A stretch of DNA of 64,000 nt from Cymodocea nodosa (GCA_036874045.1 CM072341.1:15636501-15700500); one strand, 5' to 3'; shown: positions 12,017 to 25,951, numbered from the stretch's first letter. The notes: generated by a model from the sequence alone, not told the origin. Numbers and translations are program-made.

Positions 12017-15000
12017 TTTAAAAATGTGTAAAGTTTCTTTTTCTATTTTATAGCGTTTGCCATCCCCCTAAATTATTTCAAAACATGATAAAACCAATCA
12101 ATGACACGGTTTAACCATGTTAGATTAGGCTGATACAATTGGGCTTGGCCCAATTAACATCTTTAGCATAGATCTCATCAATGAGGCTGATGCTTGTGAT
12201 AGTTGGGGCTCCACTTAAGGTGTGGGATGGCAATTGGTGCTTATTAATTAATTAGTAGCCCACCGGAAGACGTGCTTCAATTTTATTGCATTGTTTCAAA
12301 GACAAAGGACCATCCATGGGCTGGCTACTCAATTATTAAATTGAGAAACAAAATTATAATTTTACTTTGCTTAACATTATAGAGTCATGCTATAATGTCC
12401 ATATGGATCTTGAATGTTATTCAAAGTGCTTTTGGTTTCCCCCTAAAAATCAATAGTAATTTAAAAGATCTTTACAATTGTTCACCTTTAACAATGTTCT
12501 TTGAGGTAAGTTGAGCTGAGGTTCTTTGACATTCTAGGGAGCCTCATACGGGTATTTGTCCTTTCTCTAAGTAAATATTGATCTAATGGCGCCATGGCAA
12601 CTGTAGATTAGAATTGTCCTCTTTGATAGTCATGCAATGTGTTAGCTTCTGGTGATCTGTGGTCGTTGATTTTGGAAGTTCGACGAGCTTGAGTGTTGGG
12701 TTCGGTAGTTGGTCGAGAAGGAGAAGAGGGGAAGAAGAAAAAGAAGGAAAAAGGAAGGAACAGAAAAGAAAAGGAGTAGAAGAAATAAGAAAAATTAGTA
12801 GACTTTTGCAATCACTATCATTTTGTAAGTCTTCTTATCATTTAGTCTAATTTTTTTTTTTTTTTTTTTGTTGAGATTTATGCATGATTATGGTGATTTA
12901 TGCATTTATATTCATAAATACATGCAAATTAGTGTTTAATTCACATTTATATTGATTATTGCATAATCATGTGTTTATGCAAATAATTGTGATTTTGCAT
13001 AATTTAGAGAAGGATGCATAAATATTAACATTACAAGAATTATAAGTAATTCATAATTATTATACATGACATAGATATTTATTATTAACTAAGGAAGACT
13101 TATTTATTTTTACATGTGGTTATTTGAAAAGGAGGGCAAATCATTATAAATTATGCATGTTCTTGTTATGACTTTGGACCTAACATGGTAATTGACATAT
13201 ATGAAAAATGAATGAATGTTTTAACTATGAAATTGAACCACAAGAGGATGATATTGTAGTATTACATATACAATAGAAATAAAATGATATACTTGACCTA
13301 ATTTCAAGCATTTGAGGTATCTTAAGTCTCAATCACAAGGTGATATGTGATAATTAAACATTACTATATGAAGTAACATACAGTCATAGCTAAATAAATA
13401 ATGAAATGTATAGACAAAATTTGATATTATGACCTAGTCTATTAATTGTAATTAGTATAATTCTTTTATTTGTAACAAATTTACATATTTTATTTTTATT
13501 GCATTGATTGATAATATAGTCTTCCTTTGCATACATAATAGGTTAATATTTTATTTTTAGATTTATGATAGATTGACTTACTAAGTTTTGCTTATGTGTT
13601 GTTATTATTATTATTTAAGATACCTAATAGATCCTTAGGGTGGGTGTGAGTAAGATAGGTCATGCTAGTCATCCTTTAACAGCGATGACAATATTTTTGT
13701 GAATAGATTGATATTTGTGGATTGTACTATATTTTATGTATTTCTACTTAGGGTTAGATTGTAAAGAATTTTCTATTATTTCTATTGTGAGTTTTATCTG
13801 TGTAATTTTGTTTTCAATTATTATCCTATTTCTTATTGTTATACTTCTTTTAATAGGTATCAACCTTGTAATATTAAAAAGAAAAGTTTTTCACATGCCA
13901 TTAACTTATTTTAAACATGATTTCTTTTCTTTAATATTACGACAATTGTCATTTAATTTTCTAAAATGTGATAAACATCGTAAGGAATCAATTTCTCATC
14001 TAATGTCTTTCATTCCCCCTGTTGACTTGATATATGGCTAAAAAGTCATAACCATGGATTTATTTATACTACAATTATTGTCTCTACTAACTCCATATAA
14101 TCACAAGGCATCACCTTACAATGCAACAAATAGCTTACACAATCCACTCCATGTATTGTCTTAACCTCCATACAAAGGTGGGCTGTTGGTGATCAAGTAA
14201 GGTGGGGAAGATGTTGATCGAGTGAAGTTATTTGTGTCTCGAGCTAAAGAGTGATTTGCATGAGCATCTTAATAAACTATACCATCATATTTGTCAAAGT
14301 TGACTTGATTAAATAGGTCACTAAATTTTTCGACTGCTTTTGTTCCTATACGCATTTGTTTCTACGCCTTCCGATGGATCTATGCTTTCAATTTTGATCA
14401 ATACAGAAGACTATGTTATACATTATTTATTTATACATGTAGTTCGATATTCTTCAATTTCAATTATATAAGATTATAAGCAACAATGTCAAGAGGGCCC
14501 TGTAATATGTTTAAAATTTCAATTACTAATTGCACGCTTAATCATGCAACGATAGTCATGCTCGTTCGCATATCTTTTTACTAGCATACAATGCATAATT
14601 TACATATGCAATCAATATCATTGAATTCTACACTTATGAATCAAGATAAACATATGAGGTTTTATTGATAACCATTACAAGTTTATTAGCAATCTTCATT
14701 AACATATCCTGAATCATACTTAACTAGAGCTTAACTATCCTAATTGAGATAAATTAAACGTAAACCATAATTAATTGCACTAATCGTGATTAATTATAGC
14801 AATCACACCTTAATTAGGCCAGCACGATTAACCAAATCCTAACCAAGATTAGTTATGCCTTAAACATGATTAACTTTGAAAATATATCCTAAACTTGATT
14901 GTCTACTTAAATAAATCCTCATTATGCTTCCACTAAGGAAATTCTAAAAATTGTGTTCCTAATTAAATTGCGCTCCCATCGATTTCCTCCCTTGGCTATT

Positions 15001-15700
15001 CACAAGGCATTCTCAAAACTCATTCCACAACCTCAGTCACTAAACTGAGGCAGTGATGGAAAAACTTAGGTGAGAAGAGCACCTTTCCTTCCCTATTTCA
15101 AAATAAATTTGACGATTTTCCGATTGAATTCCAACAATTGCAAAGGAACCCTACCATAGCGTACATGGTGAGATTAGCTTTTAATCTCATCGAAGGCTTT
15201 GATTCAGTCGAAATGGTCTTTTAGAATTCATGCCTCAACAGGCAGGTTTCTACGTACCCAATGTGCGTCAATACTGTGATGAATGGTGCTATTTATACAA
15301 CCAAGGTAAATCACAGATGTTATGAAAATATTAAACCATCAAAGGGAGTTGGGCAAGGTTGCCCTCTCTTTCCTTTCTATTCTTGTTGGCCATGGAAGGC
15401 TTATACAGTATAGATTCAAGTTGGCTACTCAATCCAATATTTGTTAATGATCTTTTAGTCCCTCTGGGTGTCCTTTTAACGTGATCCGGTTGCAAGAAGT
15501 TTTTTTTTTTCTTTCGTAATGACAGTTGTTTTTACGTTCACTTATAATTAAGATTTGAAGTTCAGTGAAAAAGCGTGAGTATCGTCATTGAGGTTTTTGA
15601 AGGGTCATCAGGAATTCATCCCGAGACAGACAGATCTACCGCCTCAGATTAATACAAGAGTTTTCATCTTTGTAACCGAAACGGTAATTAATCCTCACGA
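12017..15700. other. Gene-free AT-rich interval; possible old LTR fragment at about 12610-13640
   Basis: At 12710-12800 there is a purine-rich stretch (GAGAAGGAGAAGAGGGGAAG-like), followed by a T run at 12849-12870 and AT-rich DNA. This resembles the leader of some Ty3/gypsy LTRs and is similar in style to 21060-21160, but ends cannot be defined. The rest, including a 108-codon frame at 13715-14041 made mostly of I, L and F, shows nothing that supports a gene. Confidence 0.35.
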
Positions 15701-16600
15701 ATGAATGGTCTCATTCCGTCAAAACAAATAATCCCCATCCACAATTTCGATCACCGACTGCTTCCGATCGTGATAAAAATATACAGCTAAGCCCACCAGC
15801 TGTTGTTGAATCCCTCTCCCTTTCGTCCGCTCTGACTTAGGCGCGCAGTACCATTTAGTACCCAATAAGCCACGTAGGAATAGGAATAGAGGTGATTGAA
15901 TACAAACAATAAAAGTGCCAGCTTCTTGGTGTATGTTTTGTATATTCCATGCATGGAGAGTGCAGTGTGGTATGGGCGAGAAAGGTGAAAATATGAGGCA
16001 GGTCGAAAGCAGAGACACGTTATAATTTAGATGGACGGGTGGGAGTGACCTCAACAGTAAAAACAACAGCAACAGCATTACAGAATCGGCAGGAAAGAGC
16101 AGTGGAAAAAATAAATACAGAGTAACAGAGAGGATGGGTGGAGCTGCAGCAATGCCGTGATGAGTACAGAAAGCGACCAAACAGCAATACTTCAACGGTT
16201 TCCAGAGGGCCATGTTGGTGCTTCGTAGGAGATCACAGGTCGAGGACGATCGAGCAACAACGGTCAGGAATTGTATGGAATTTCCCGCCCACAAGCAACC
16301 AGTGACAGGAGGCACGCAGGCCCTTTTTCTTTCTTTCCTGCTGAGACTTTTCATCCTCCATTATTTGTCTTCTCCTTCTTCTTCTTCTCCTCCTCCTCCT
16401 CCGCCTCCTCCTCCTCCTCCTCCTGCTGCTCCCCTCATTTGTTTTACCTGCGCTGCCGCATTTATTGGTTTCTGTATTTGCAAGTCCTTTTTGCAACAAA
16501 AAGTGTCCAACGCAGATGGAGGTGAGGGCAGAAGCCTAAAGGAAGAAAGGAGGGATCTGAGGATCGTTAGCTGTAGGGACGCATAGATATGGGTGTGTTT
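15701..16600. other. Unassigned higher-GC block with a CTC/CTT tract
   Basis: Base composition is more balanced than in the flanks, and a 211-codon frame lies on the - strand (15719-16354). The encoded text has no recognisable domain and is rich in L, C and S. A pyrimidine tract (CTT then CTC repeats, about 16371-16432) makes poly-P, poly-S or poly-R in its three frames, so codon evidence is misleading here. This could be a promoter or 5' UTR of an unseen transcript. Confidence 0.3.
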
Positions 16601-16945
16601 GGGAATTGGGTTCCAGGGAAAAAGTTTGGGTCATGTGAAAAATAGAATAGAATTTTACGTACTCACCATGTTTGCAGAAAGAAAGATTGAGACAAAAGCT
16701 ACTTTAATTTAATTTGAATACATTTGTTTTCTTTTCTTCCAATGCTATATAATTTTTACGTTAGAAACAAATTAAGCAAGCGTGGGGTTAACTCGTACTC
16801 GACTCTAGTAGGCATTTAAGTGATTAAAGTTGATAAGGATTGTGATCCAAATGCCGGGGATAACATATTTTATTGATTTCATGCAAGAAAATGAAAACTG
16901 CGCCAACCCACTTCTAACAAGTATGTCCTGCAAGCTGCACAATCT

Positions 16946-16970
16946 CATATATATATATATATATATATAT
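16946..16970. repeat. (AT)n microsatellite
   Basis: About twelve AT units, uninterrupted. A second pure run lies at 18300-18326. Confidence 0.95.
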
Positions 16971-18299
16971 TCGGATGATGTGCAATCTTTTTACTATTCA
17001 TATGATCATGTATTTGAATCTATGTGAACGTAAGTTCGAATCAATGGAATACATCTGGAAAAGAAAAAGAAAAAAAAAAAATTGTCATACAAGTTGCGAG
17101 GGAAAACGCGGAGAGGAGTAAGAACAAGCAACGGCCATAAATGAGTGGTTTAGAATAAATCAAAGGTCAACTTCTACGTGACTTAGATTCGTGTGGAAAT
17201 AGATTAAAGTTGTGATGCTTTTTCTATTCCAGTTTGACTTTATTCGATCTAAAATGACATGCAAGGGTAAGGTTAGAGGGCCAAACGAACGACTTTAATT
17301 TGAAGATCGTTCTTTAAAATTTTTAAGAAATCAAAATTGTTAATATAAATATTAATTTTGATCCGTACATTTAATAAACGGCGAAGAAATTATTTTATTG
17401 AAAAATATTTAACAACGAAACTTATTTTTCTATGGTACATTTGATTGTTTGACTACAGCATATATACCTGATCTATGTAGCAAGCTGGCCAAGGCTAGCA
17501 GAATCCATAACCCCCTCCAATTGGGTTCACGTTCTAGATAACAAATTAAAATAACAGCTACTATTATAAAAAAAAAAGCATGTCCATCCTATCTAAAATA
17601 TTATATCTATAAAGCTAAGTCAGGGTTACATTGTAAAATTAGAGGTTTTTTAATCTCGTTCTCTCTCTCTCTCTATATATATAATTTAAAATTATAAATT
17701 CCTCGGAAGGATGACGTGTTAAAAGATAACCCGTATCCCTAGCTCACATAAAAGTTTGGTGAAAGAAAATCATCACCTACCTGTAATAACTCAATTTATT
17801 AGAAGTAACGGTATTAATGGTTACTTTTCACGAGGATTTAAATCGTAGTGGGTATAAAATCACTGTTGTCAAACGAACAAAAAGAAAAATAAACATTCAT
17901 GATCGTATATTAATAGATGAAATTCGACTAACTTACATCTCAAATAATAGAAGAGAGATGGATGTGGTCCTTGTGCCATATTTATAATATCTGCCACCGT
18001 CCAAGTATACATGTTGTATAGAAAATTGTATTTTGTGAATAAATGCGATGGGCCAAACAGGACGATATATAATATTGTAGGAAAATAATATGCTTCACAT
18101 GCTTTATAAAGAGGGGGAAGAAAAAAGGGTAGGCCATCTATCATCTGAATAAATGATGGTAGAAGGTAGGAGAGGTCCCCGCCACCCCCCCACCCCCCCA
18201 TGACCATGAGCCAGCCTTTGTCTATCATCTTTAAGAGCAATCCCCACCTGCCGACTAGGCTTCTACTTTAAAATATAATTTTTCTCGTTCTTCCATTTG

Positions 18300-18330
<31 letters not shown>

Positions 18331-18761
18331 TATAATATGAGGAGGTACTTGTCCATTTGATGCTCTCGCTGTGCCTAACCACATGCTCTATCAATGCAAC
18401 GATAATTGCTTGCAAAAAAGACCAGTCTGCCTTTTGTTTTTTCGAGTGATGTATCAAACCTAAACCTGCTTTTGATCAAATTGTACACCCCCTCGCCTCC
18501 CATATTTTACCTGGTCGTACGAAAAGGTCGTGCAGGAGTACCCTCCATTTTTGCCACTAATGGCCCAAGAGACCCATGCTGATGACTTGGGTCACTCGTT
18601 GTAGCAGTTAAAAGCCGCGCGCTCCCCGTACTTGTTAGTTTCCATGGAATATATGATATGACATGATGTCAGGCGGCAGGTCGCCTCTAGGTTAGGTATC
18701 CACTTGAACCCCATCCCCACACGAGTCCAAAGTGTCGCACCCTCCGGCAACCATACACGGC

Positions 18762-18763
<2 letters not shown>

Positions 18764-18799
<36 letters not shown>

Positions 18800-18814
18800 C
18801 ATATATATATATAT
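18764..18814. repeat. (GT)n-(AT)n compound microsatellite
   Basis: About 15 GT units followed by TATACATATATATATATAT. Length polymorphism is likely. Confidence 0.95.
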
Positions 18815-19822
18815 GCTTTACAGTGAGAAAACAGCTAGCTAGCTATACATGAAGAAGCCTCAGAGATAAATCAACATCATGTCTTTCTTTCTCAATCCTT
18901 GGCCTGGCAGTTGGCTACGCAAAATGAAGGAATAACTTATTCTTATTCTCTCCGCTTAACCTGCAAATACCGCATGCACATTGTTATACGGTTGAGCAAA
19001 CAGTTCGTATATATGTATGTATATGTGTGCATTGGAGGAGGAGGGAGAGGGGGGACCATGACCATCTGCTGCATCTGGTGCGCATGCCGTGGAGAGTAGG
19101 ACTAAAAGCTTTTTCTAGTCACCTGCGGTGTTATTCGATCATCCCACGGCTAGGTAGGGAGCTAGCTAGCTAGCATGGCGGCCTTATGGAATGTAATAGA
19201 GGAAGTTGGAAGGGGCAGCCTCCGGTACAGTTATAAATTAATGCAGGCATGGGGCTGTAACGGAGTTGATAATGCAGTAGCATCGGTCTCATTAATCTCA
19301 ACTTATCACTGGCTGCCTCTTCATAATGAAAGAAGGAGAAAAAAGGAAAAACCCCCCTTTGTGTGCCGACTGTACGTACTGGTTGGATCGTTTTCGAGGT
19401 TGTGTGGTAAGGGATCATCATTCCATGCCAACAGAGTTGTCGCCGTCCAGGAGGTCCCCTCCTCCCAAAACTACAAAACCTACCTCGGCGCTAGTGGCCA
19501 TAAAAGATAGAAGAAGAAGAAGAAGAAGAAGCAAAGGACGGTGGGGGTGCGGTGCGTGCGTGAAAAGGAAGGGCCGTGGCACACATCACAACATGCATAA
19601 ATCTGTCCTTTCCTCCTGTTATTACGTTTTCCAGTAGAAATAAATTAAGCTTCCGCTCTGGAATCTCCACGGACATAAAACACACACACATATATATATA
19701 TATCTTTGGGAATATGCTGCCTGTTTTTTCTTTCTTTTAGTCATGGTTTTCCTTAATTCCTAATTAAGCAGATTTTCCTTTTGTCTCTTGTTCTCTCTCT
19801 AGCATTGTTGTGTGTATATATA

Positions 19823-19854
<32 letters not shown>

Positions 19855-20944
19855 GCTGTTCCACGATAAAAGTTCTGATCCAACATTAAAGCGCGCTCTA
19901 CAGTTTCCATTTTAAATTTCTGCACAGCATGGGTTGTTACGGATGAACAAGCACAAAGAAAGAAACATGCATGCATGAGCACCTACCGAGCGAGAACTAC
20001 CAACAAAGAATGCCTACGCCTATGTTTGTTATATATATTTACTAATTTGTTAAGAAGAGGTGGCTAGCTCGATCATCTAAGAAATATAACACAACTTGCT
20101 TCTTCTTCTTCTTCTTCTTCTTCTTTTCCTTTCTTCAAGATATTTACTGGAATTTATGTGGACGGGGTGAGCTAGCCTGGATCTTGTGGGCCAAGAATTA
20201 AATTGTGCAACAAGTTGTGCTTCCGATCCCTTTTCCCACTCTCCCTGACACAGGTCTTGGATTATATTTACTACGTCGTGCACATTTACTCCAAAGGCAG
20301 CATTGCCAAGTAAAAGTTCGACCAAGTAAAATTTTCGAAACATGGACAACCTATAAACAAACGGGATCCTCTCAATTCTTTTAATTAAAGCTTCATTATT
20401 CACACACGTACATATATAGAGAGAGACACACACGAACACATACTTCCTTTGCTTGAAATTGATCGTACTCAATTGCTTTACAAGATGTTACACATCCAAC
20501 TGCAAATGTTGTTACACACTTAATACAATAGCCTCCATATTTCACCACTCGTTGCATAATGAGAGATGCTCCATCGTTGCATTATAGCTTGGGTTTAAAG
20601 TTAGTTGATATAAAATTACATGGTGATGAGGGATTATAATCAGAAAGTAGTTCCAACGCTTACATATTACAACCTTCTGCTTGTTTGGGAGGCCAGTAAT
20701 GCAATAAGCAAGCTCTATATGGACGATACTCGATCTCTTGACTGTAATCTATCCTCACAAGCCACTAATTATTAGGTACTAATGCAACTAATTAAGATAG
20801 CGAATGTGGTACTTTGATCCCCTACTCAAATGCCTAAGGTGATGAGAGTGACAAGGGGATTCTTTCCAAAGATGTAAGCTAACTCTATGATGGCAAATTT
20901 CTTGAAGAATCATTGGATCTAATCGTGGTCTCTTCAAGCTATAT

Positions 20945-23453
20945 TGTGATGTTTGTTAAAAAATAATAATAATAATAATAATTAATGATGAGCCAATGAA
21001 ACATTCATCACCTCATATATATATAAAAGGGGAGTTTTGGTGATGAATTATTTTCATTACCAAATGAGAAAGGAGAGAGAGAAAGAGTAAGAAGAGAAGG
21101 AAGAGAAAGAGAGAAGAGAAAGAAGGAATAAAGGGAGAAAGGAGGAAGAAAATTTAAAGATATTGGTAAGTGATCCATTATGTTTAATTAAATAGTATAT
21201 GAATTAGTTAAATGATTTAAATTATTTTACATAATAATTAAATATATTTTCTTTTATCATGTATACACATAGAAATATATAATTGACATTATATGTGATC
21301 ATATTATTATTGTACATAATTAAACGACTATTGATATTACTTAAAAGGTTAGTGTGATTACCACAAATCTCATCACAAAGTTAACATGTAACTATTATTT
21401 CATTACAAAATTGATATGTTGTTGAGTGTTATGTTTTGATGATGTATGCAAAATGTAAATAATCATATTTAATCAATTAATTAAGTTTTTTGTGAAAGTA
21501 AATTAAGAATATTGATTAGTATAGAAAAAAAATTAATGTTATATACTTGTCTATAATAGATTTAGAATTATGCTAAGTTACATAACTTGTCATTAAGTTA
21601 ATGTGTGTTTTTATAGTAAACATGATATGTTTTAATTTTACACATTTGTATTATGTATAGTGCACAGTAGCAACTCGTTGAATTAGCATTGTTTTTGTAA
21701 AAATGTTACATGAGAATTCGTTAAGTTATAAGTTTAAAGGTTAAATGATGTCAAATGAAAACTCATTAAGTTAGCAAATAAAATGTTAAGTTATATATCT
21801 GAACTCGTTAAGTTAGTATTATACATGTGTTGAATTTAAAGTTTATAAATGTTATACTGTATCACATGAGTTGTACATGTTTAACTTGTTAAGTTAACAT
21901 AATTACACGCGTTGAATTACTTAATTGAATACTAAGGCAACACATTAGATTAGCGTTATAAACTTATAAAGTTATTATTTTTGCATGTGATAAAATTATT
22001 ATTGTTTAAATATTCATATTCAGGTTTACTAATTTATTAGTAATCCAACAGAGTTAGTTCGTTGAGTTATCTATAACCCAACGGAGTTAGTTTGTTAAGT
22101 TACCATCAAACGAGCATATCACATGTATAGCACATTATGAACTCATTGGGTTAGATACGTTGAGTTATTGTTCTATTCTAATTTATGCATTTAGTTAGTA
22201 TTAACACAGCATCTTGTAATTTTACTTGATGAAAAATTTTAGACGAGAAAATTTATTTTGTAGAAAATTTTAAAAAAAATCTAGGATCGATGATAAAAGT
22301 AAATTCGAGAGTAAAATATGAACTAGAATATGTGTATTTCAACATTTGAATTTGAAAGTAAAATAGAAGACGTGAAGAATAGAGATTAATCGTAGATGAA
22401 CGTGGAAGATATGCATGCAATGGAAATTGATTATATAAGACATAGAATTCTTGTTGATTAAAACAAGTCCTACATACCTTAAAGAAATATACTTATAAGG
22501 ACACACCTCTTAGGAGAAAAACTTTTAGAAAAAAGAAAATTCAACAACTTCAATGAAGAGCAACATTTTAGATATTTGTCATTGAAGATTTATAGAAGAA
22601 GAAGAAGAAAAGGAAAATCTTTAATAGGAAGAAATGTTTTTAATTCCGTAATTTAGTTTTTTCTATTTATAATTATGAAATTGATTAAATGAAATATTAT
22701 TGTATCATTGCATCTAAAATTTTTGAGAAGAGTTGAATTGTAAATTACAATTAAAACCTTGAATATAAATGTATTGGATAAAACAATATTTCAAATTGTT
22801 TTAATTTTAAAGTTTCGATTATATTTAAAATTGTTGAAAAATATAATTCACCTCTTCTCTTATATAGCCTTCGATCCTCCACATATGTAATTATTACCTT
22901 ATGATAAAATTGATATGTAACTACTTAAGACAACTATAACATACTAGAATCATTAAGTGAGTATCTAAGCTATAATGGGCTAACATGAGATTATATGTGT
23001 TAAAATTATATTGTATGGAATACATTTTAATAATTATATAAATTCATTTTTTTATATGCTATTTAATTGATATATTGATTATATAGTAGATTATCTATTA
23101 GACATTTAACTCATTATTAGCTTTTAAATGATTTTAGGCTCTCGTGATATCTAAGAGGACATTAGTCAAGTATGACATTATATGTATTAATTGTATTTGA
23201 TGTTAACTTGATGTAGTAACTATTAAACCTGATATTTGTAAATTTATGTACATTTGCAATGTTTTGAAACTTTATGAAAAGGTTTTATGGTTATTGTATA
23301 TAAATAGATATATATTTTATACATCTTCACAGATATCTACCTTAGGTTAATATCAAGGAAGAGATATATTCACATATTTTAATAATTTTATAAGTAAATT
23401 TTTCATTGTCATATTAACGTTGTGATTGTTACACTCTTAATTGGGGCGTGACA
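20945..23453 (+). mobile_element. Candidate old solo LTR (Ty3/gypsy-like) with a copia solo LTR nested inside
   Basis: A TATA-like box (TATATATATAAAAGGGG near 21016), a long purine-rich leader (GAGAGAGAAAGAG..., 21060-21150) and a right end GGGGCGTGACA are typical of plant Ty3/gypsy LTRs. The interval TG...CA is flanked by TATAT at 20940-20944 and at 23454-23458. That duplication is AT-only and could be chance, and the part before the TATA box is short for a U3, so the left border is uncertain and could lie nearer 20510. It is a fossil with no coding part. Confidence 0.35.
21420..22883 (+). mobile_element. Solo LTR of a Sirevirus-type Ty1/copia element (1464 bp)
   Basis: It begins TGTTGAGTGTTATGTTTTGA and ends ATCCTCCACA, and is flanked by a perfect 5-bp duplication TATGT (21415-21419 and 22884-22888). 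Read on this strand it parallels the reverse complement of the long LTRs at 41072-42661 and 53070-54648. It has the same start, the same ATGATGTATGC...AATCATATTT text, the same repeated CGTTAAGTTA motifs, and a similar end (AATTCACCTC...CGATCCT). It is a family relative in opposite orientation, left after recombination between LTRs. It is clearly more diverged from the pair than they are from each other. Confidence 0.85.
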
Positions 23454-23458
23454 TATAT

Positions 23459-24394
23459 GTTGCTAATTTAGATGTTTATCCTCCTATTCTATTGCTTATT
23501 TCTTATTATGAACTTTTTGTTATCTATTTCGTGTAAATAGTCAATTATCATTTTTGTAAGAGAAAAGAAACGGATCAAAGAAGAATGATTTCGTAAAAAA
23601 ATATAAAGTTTCTATACGTAGAAGCAATATAAAGAAAATAAATACAATTTAAATAATATGAAACTGAACTCACACGTAACACTTAACCCCAATAAATCAA
23701 TTAATGTTCTTTGACAATTTTTGATTACTAGATTGAATTGTAGGATACATGGCTTGTTTCAATGTAAAATCTACCGTTTTTAGAAAAAAAGGGATTTTTT
23801 ACTTGAATATTCTTGGAAAAGATGGAAAAGGCTTTTATTCTCTTTAAATATGATATTTTATTGTGTATATGCTCTTAAAAGCACAAAAATCGTAGCTGCA
23901 ATATATTTGTATACAATCCCCGTGATTAATTATGATTTTTATGTTTTCTAGAAAATGTAAGATAACATTATTATTCAAAGGATTTACCAGCTATTCAAAG
24001 GATAATACGATTAGCAAACTATGTATGACCCTTCCTTTTCGTTGTGAGGGCTGAATTGTGGAACGTAACTTTCAATGGATAAAGAGAAAATCGATTAATT
24101 AATAACCATCGAACAGGTCAACACCATGCATGCCAATTTTCTGAGATGACGGCAGCTGTTAGTGCTGATTACATTTTTAAGTTAAGAAGATAATCATTAA
24201 GCATTTGGACCACGTGCAAGCGTTGGGACGCTCAATCGTCCCTTGTTTCAGTATCCGCAGAAGTTTTGTTTTTTTTTTTCTTATAAAAATGCTAACGTAA
24301 GAAATTCAATCGTTGGTGTGAATCTAAAAGTTTAAACTTATATTAATAATACAGTGGGAGTTCTTTGTTGCTGGTAAAACACACCTTCAATGTT
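23459..24394. other. AT-rich interval, no gene seen
   Basis: No recognisable coding, RNA or repeat structure. It includes two short GATTTACCAGCTATTCAAAGGAT-like repeats near 23978 and a T run near 24270. Confidence 0.5.
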
Positions 24395-24600
24395 CTTTTA
24401 GGAAAGCATTTTCTGTGATGGTTTGGAGAACGTGGGATTTAGCTTTTAAGCTCAACGCCAGGAATTGAATTGATGAGAGGCAGACTAATTTATTTAGCTT
24501 TTAGGAAAGCATTTTCTGTGATGGTTTGGAGAACGTGGGATTTAGCTTTTAAGCTCAACGCCAGGAATTGAATTGATGAGAGGCAGACTAATTTATTTAG
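24395..24600 (+). repeat. Perfect tandem duplication, 103-bp unit
   Basis: The block that begins CTTTTAGGAAAGCATTTTCT at 24395 is repeated without a visible mismatch from 24498, with GAGAACGTGGGATTTAGC and GGAATTGAATTGATGAGAGG in both copies. Identical copies mean the event is recent, or else an assembly artefact. No gene is involved. Confidence 0.95.
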
Positions 24601-25943
24601 CTTTTAAGATCACTTATCGTAAGATGCATATACGGATGGATTTCATTTGACAAACTTTTTTTTTTTTTTTTTTTTCTCTCCCTTTCGATAAAAAGGTGCA
24701 TCATCCAAATCCCATACCCCAACGCATATATATATATATATATCATCATTCATTTAACAAAGCATGCATTTCGATTTCTTAAAAGCGGAGAGAAGTCCCT
24801 TGTAGAGTTAAACAGACAAATTTGGGGGAAGTGCGCAAACCGTCGAAAGAAAAAGAAGCAGCGGTACAAATGTACAACCGGGAGGGGACCAACAAGCGTG
24901 TTTTAATTAATTAAGAATCGGTAGTGACGCTGCTGATCTACAAAAAGGTCATCAGAATAGGCCTAAAAAAAATTGAAGAGACTGATGTGGCCAATTCCTG
25001 TCGTCAGGTTGTGATTTGCGTAATATATATATAATCACAGATAAGTGCGGAGAAGCCAACAAACCCCGCCACAACCTATTATTACCACCATCATTGGACC
25101 AGAATTGGTGAGCTGGTTAAACATGGCAATTGGATTTTTTTTTTATATGTTGCAAGGCTTGCGAAGTGCCATGTGCGGCTACTGCGGTATTTCGCCTTTG
25201 ATTCGCAAGATAGCAGACGGATCCATGTCCTCACTCCTGCCGATCGTCGCTGCAATAATTCTACCACCACCATGGACGATAGGATCATATCATAAGACGG
25301 AAGTTCTTGAACCGCATGGTGATCGATTTCAGGCGTGAGCGTTGTTGGAATGTATCGGTGGCCGGGGTTTGTGGCGCCACGGAATATTCCTGCGTTCCAT
25401 GGTCCATCTGATTCGTCGATGACAATCGTGCAAGGTGTAAATATTCGTAGTTTTTCCCCCCGAGAACTTACTTCTATTTATATGCCCGGAAAAAGTAATA
25501 ATAATAAAATAAAATAAAATTCTCTCTAACCATGAGGCAAGATCGATTAAGTAGTAATGATCCATCAGTCAAATGACGTCTTGCGATTTCTCCAGCTTCA
25601 ACCACACCCGGCCCCACCCATTAACTCTACAGGACTCACTGCACCATCCATCACATACACAAGTCAAAACACTTCCGTAACAAGGCGAGTTACCTCCGAC
25701 GCCGGGTTTTTTTTTTATATTACAACATGTGAACGCCATACTTGTGCCCAAACGAAACGGGAGAGAGGAATTGAAAATATATTATTTCAAAAGTAATTAA
25801 TATTTTTAATAATTCAATTATTACATAAATTTACGTCAATTATCACCAACGACAAAAATAAAGAAAAGAAAATCTCGGGTCACGCAACACAGTTGCAAGG
25901 CTCGTGTCTCCAGAAACAACTGGCTGGCTCATTTCACCCCCAG
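24601..25943. other. Upstream region of the B3 gene; no other gene seen
   Basis: A T run (24656-24675) and (AT)n near 24730 are followed by mixed-composition DNA. Frames at 25045-25338 and 25557-25796 lack known motifs. This is probably distal promoter sequence for the B3 gene. Confidence 0.4.
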
Positions 25944-25951
25944 TATAAATA
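25944..25951 (+). promoter_or_regulatory. TATA box candidate of the B3 gene
   Basis: TATAAATA sits about 590 bp upstream of the chosen ATG, which would give a long pyrimidine-rich 5' UTR. A weaker alternative, TTATATAT, lies at 26041-26048. The tract 26050-26110 is rich in CT, as is common in plant leaders. Confidence 0.4.

Larger units (their letters stand above)
16601..20510. other. Gene-free interval rich in microsatellites
   Basis: No gene can be supported. The interval holds (AT)n near 16950 and 18300, (GT)n at about 18765-18794 running into (AT)n, (AAG)n at 19509-19532, (CATA)n at 19824-19848 and (CTT)n at 20098-20125. Small GC-richer patches (18590-18760, 19060-19640) give short overlapping frames without known motifs. 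Confidence 0.5.

Noticed and set aside
13715-14041. 108-codon hydrophobic frame that could be a membrane protein
   Set aside because: The I/L/F/Y content follows directly from AT-rich DNA; there is no motif, promoter or splice context.
15719-16354. 211-codon open frame on the - strand
   Set aside because: No recognisable domain, odd composition (L, C, S rich), and overlapping open frames on the other strand caused by CTT/CTC repeats. Probably chance.
20077-20472. 131-codon frame on the - strand with a C-terminal poly-Arg run
   Set aside because: The Arg run is a (CTT)n microsatellite and the rest matches no family I know; there is no start context or neighbouring exon.
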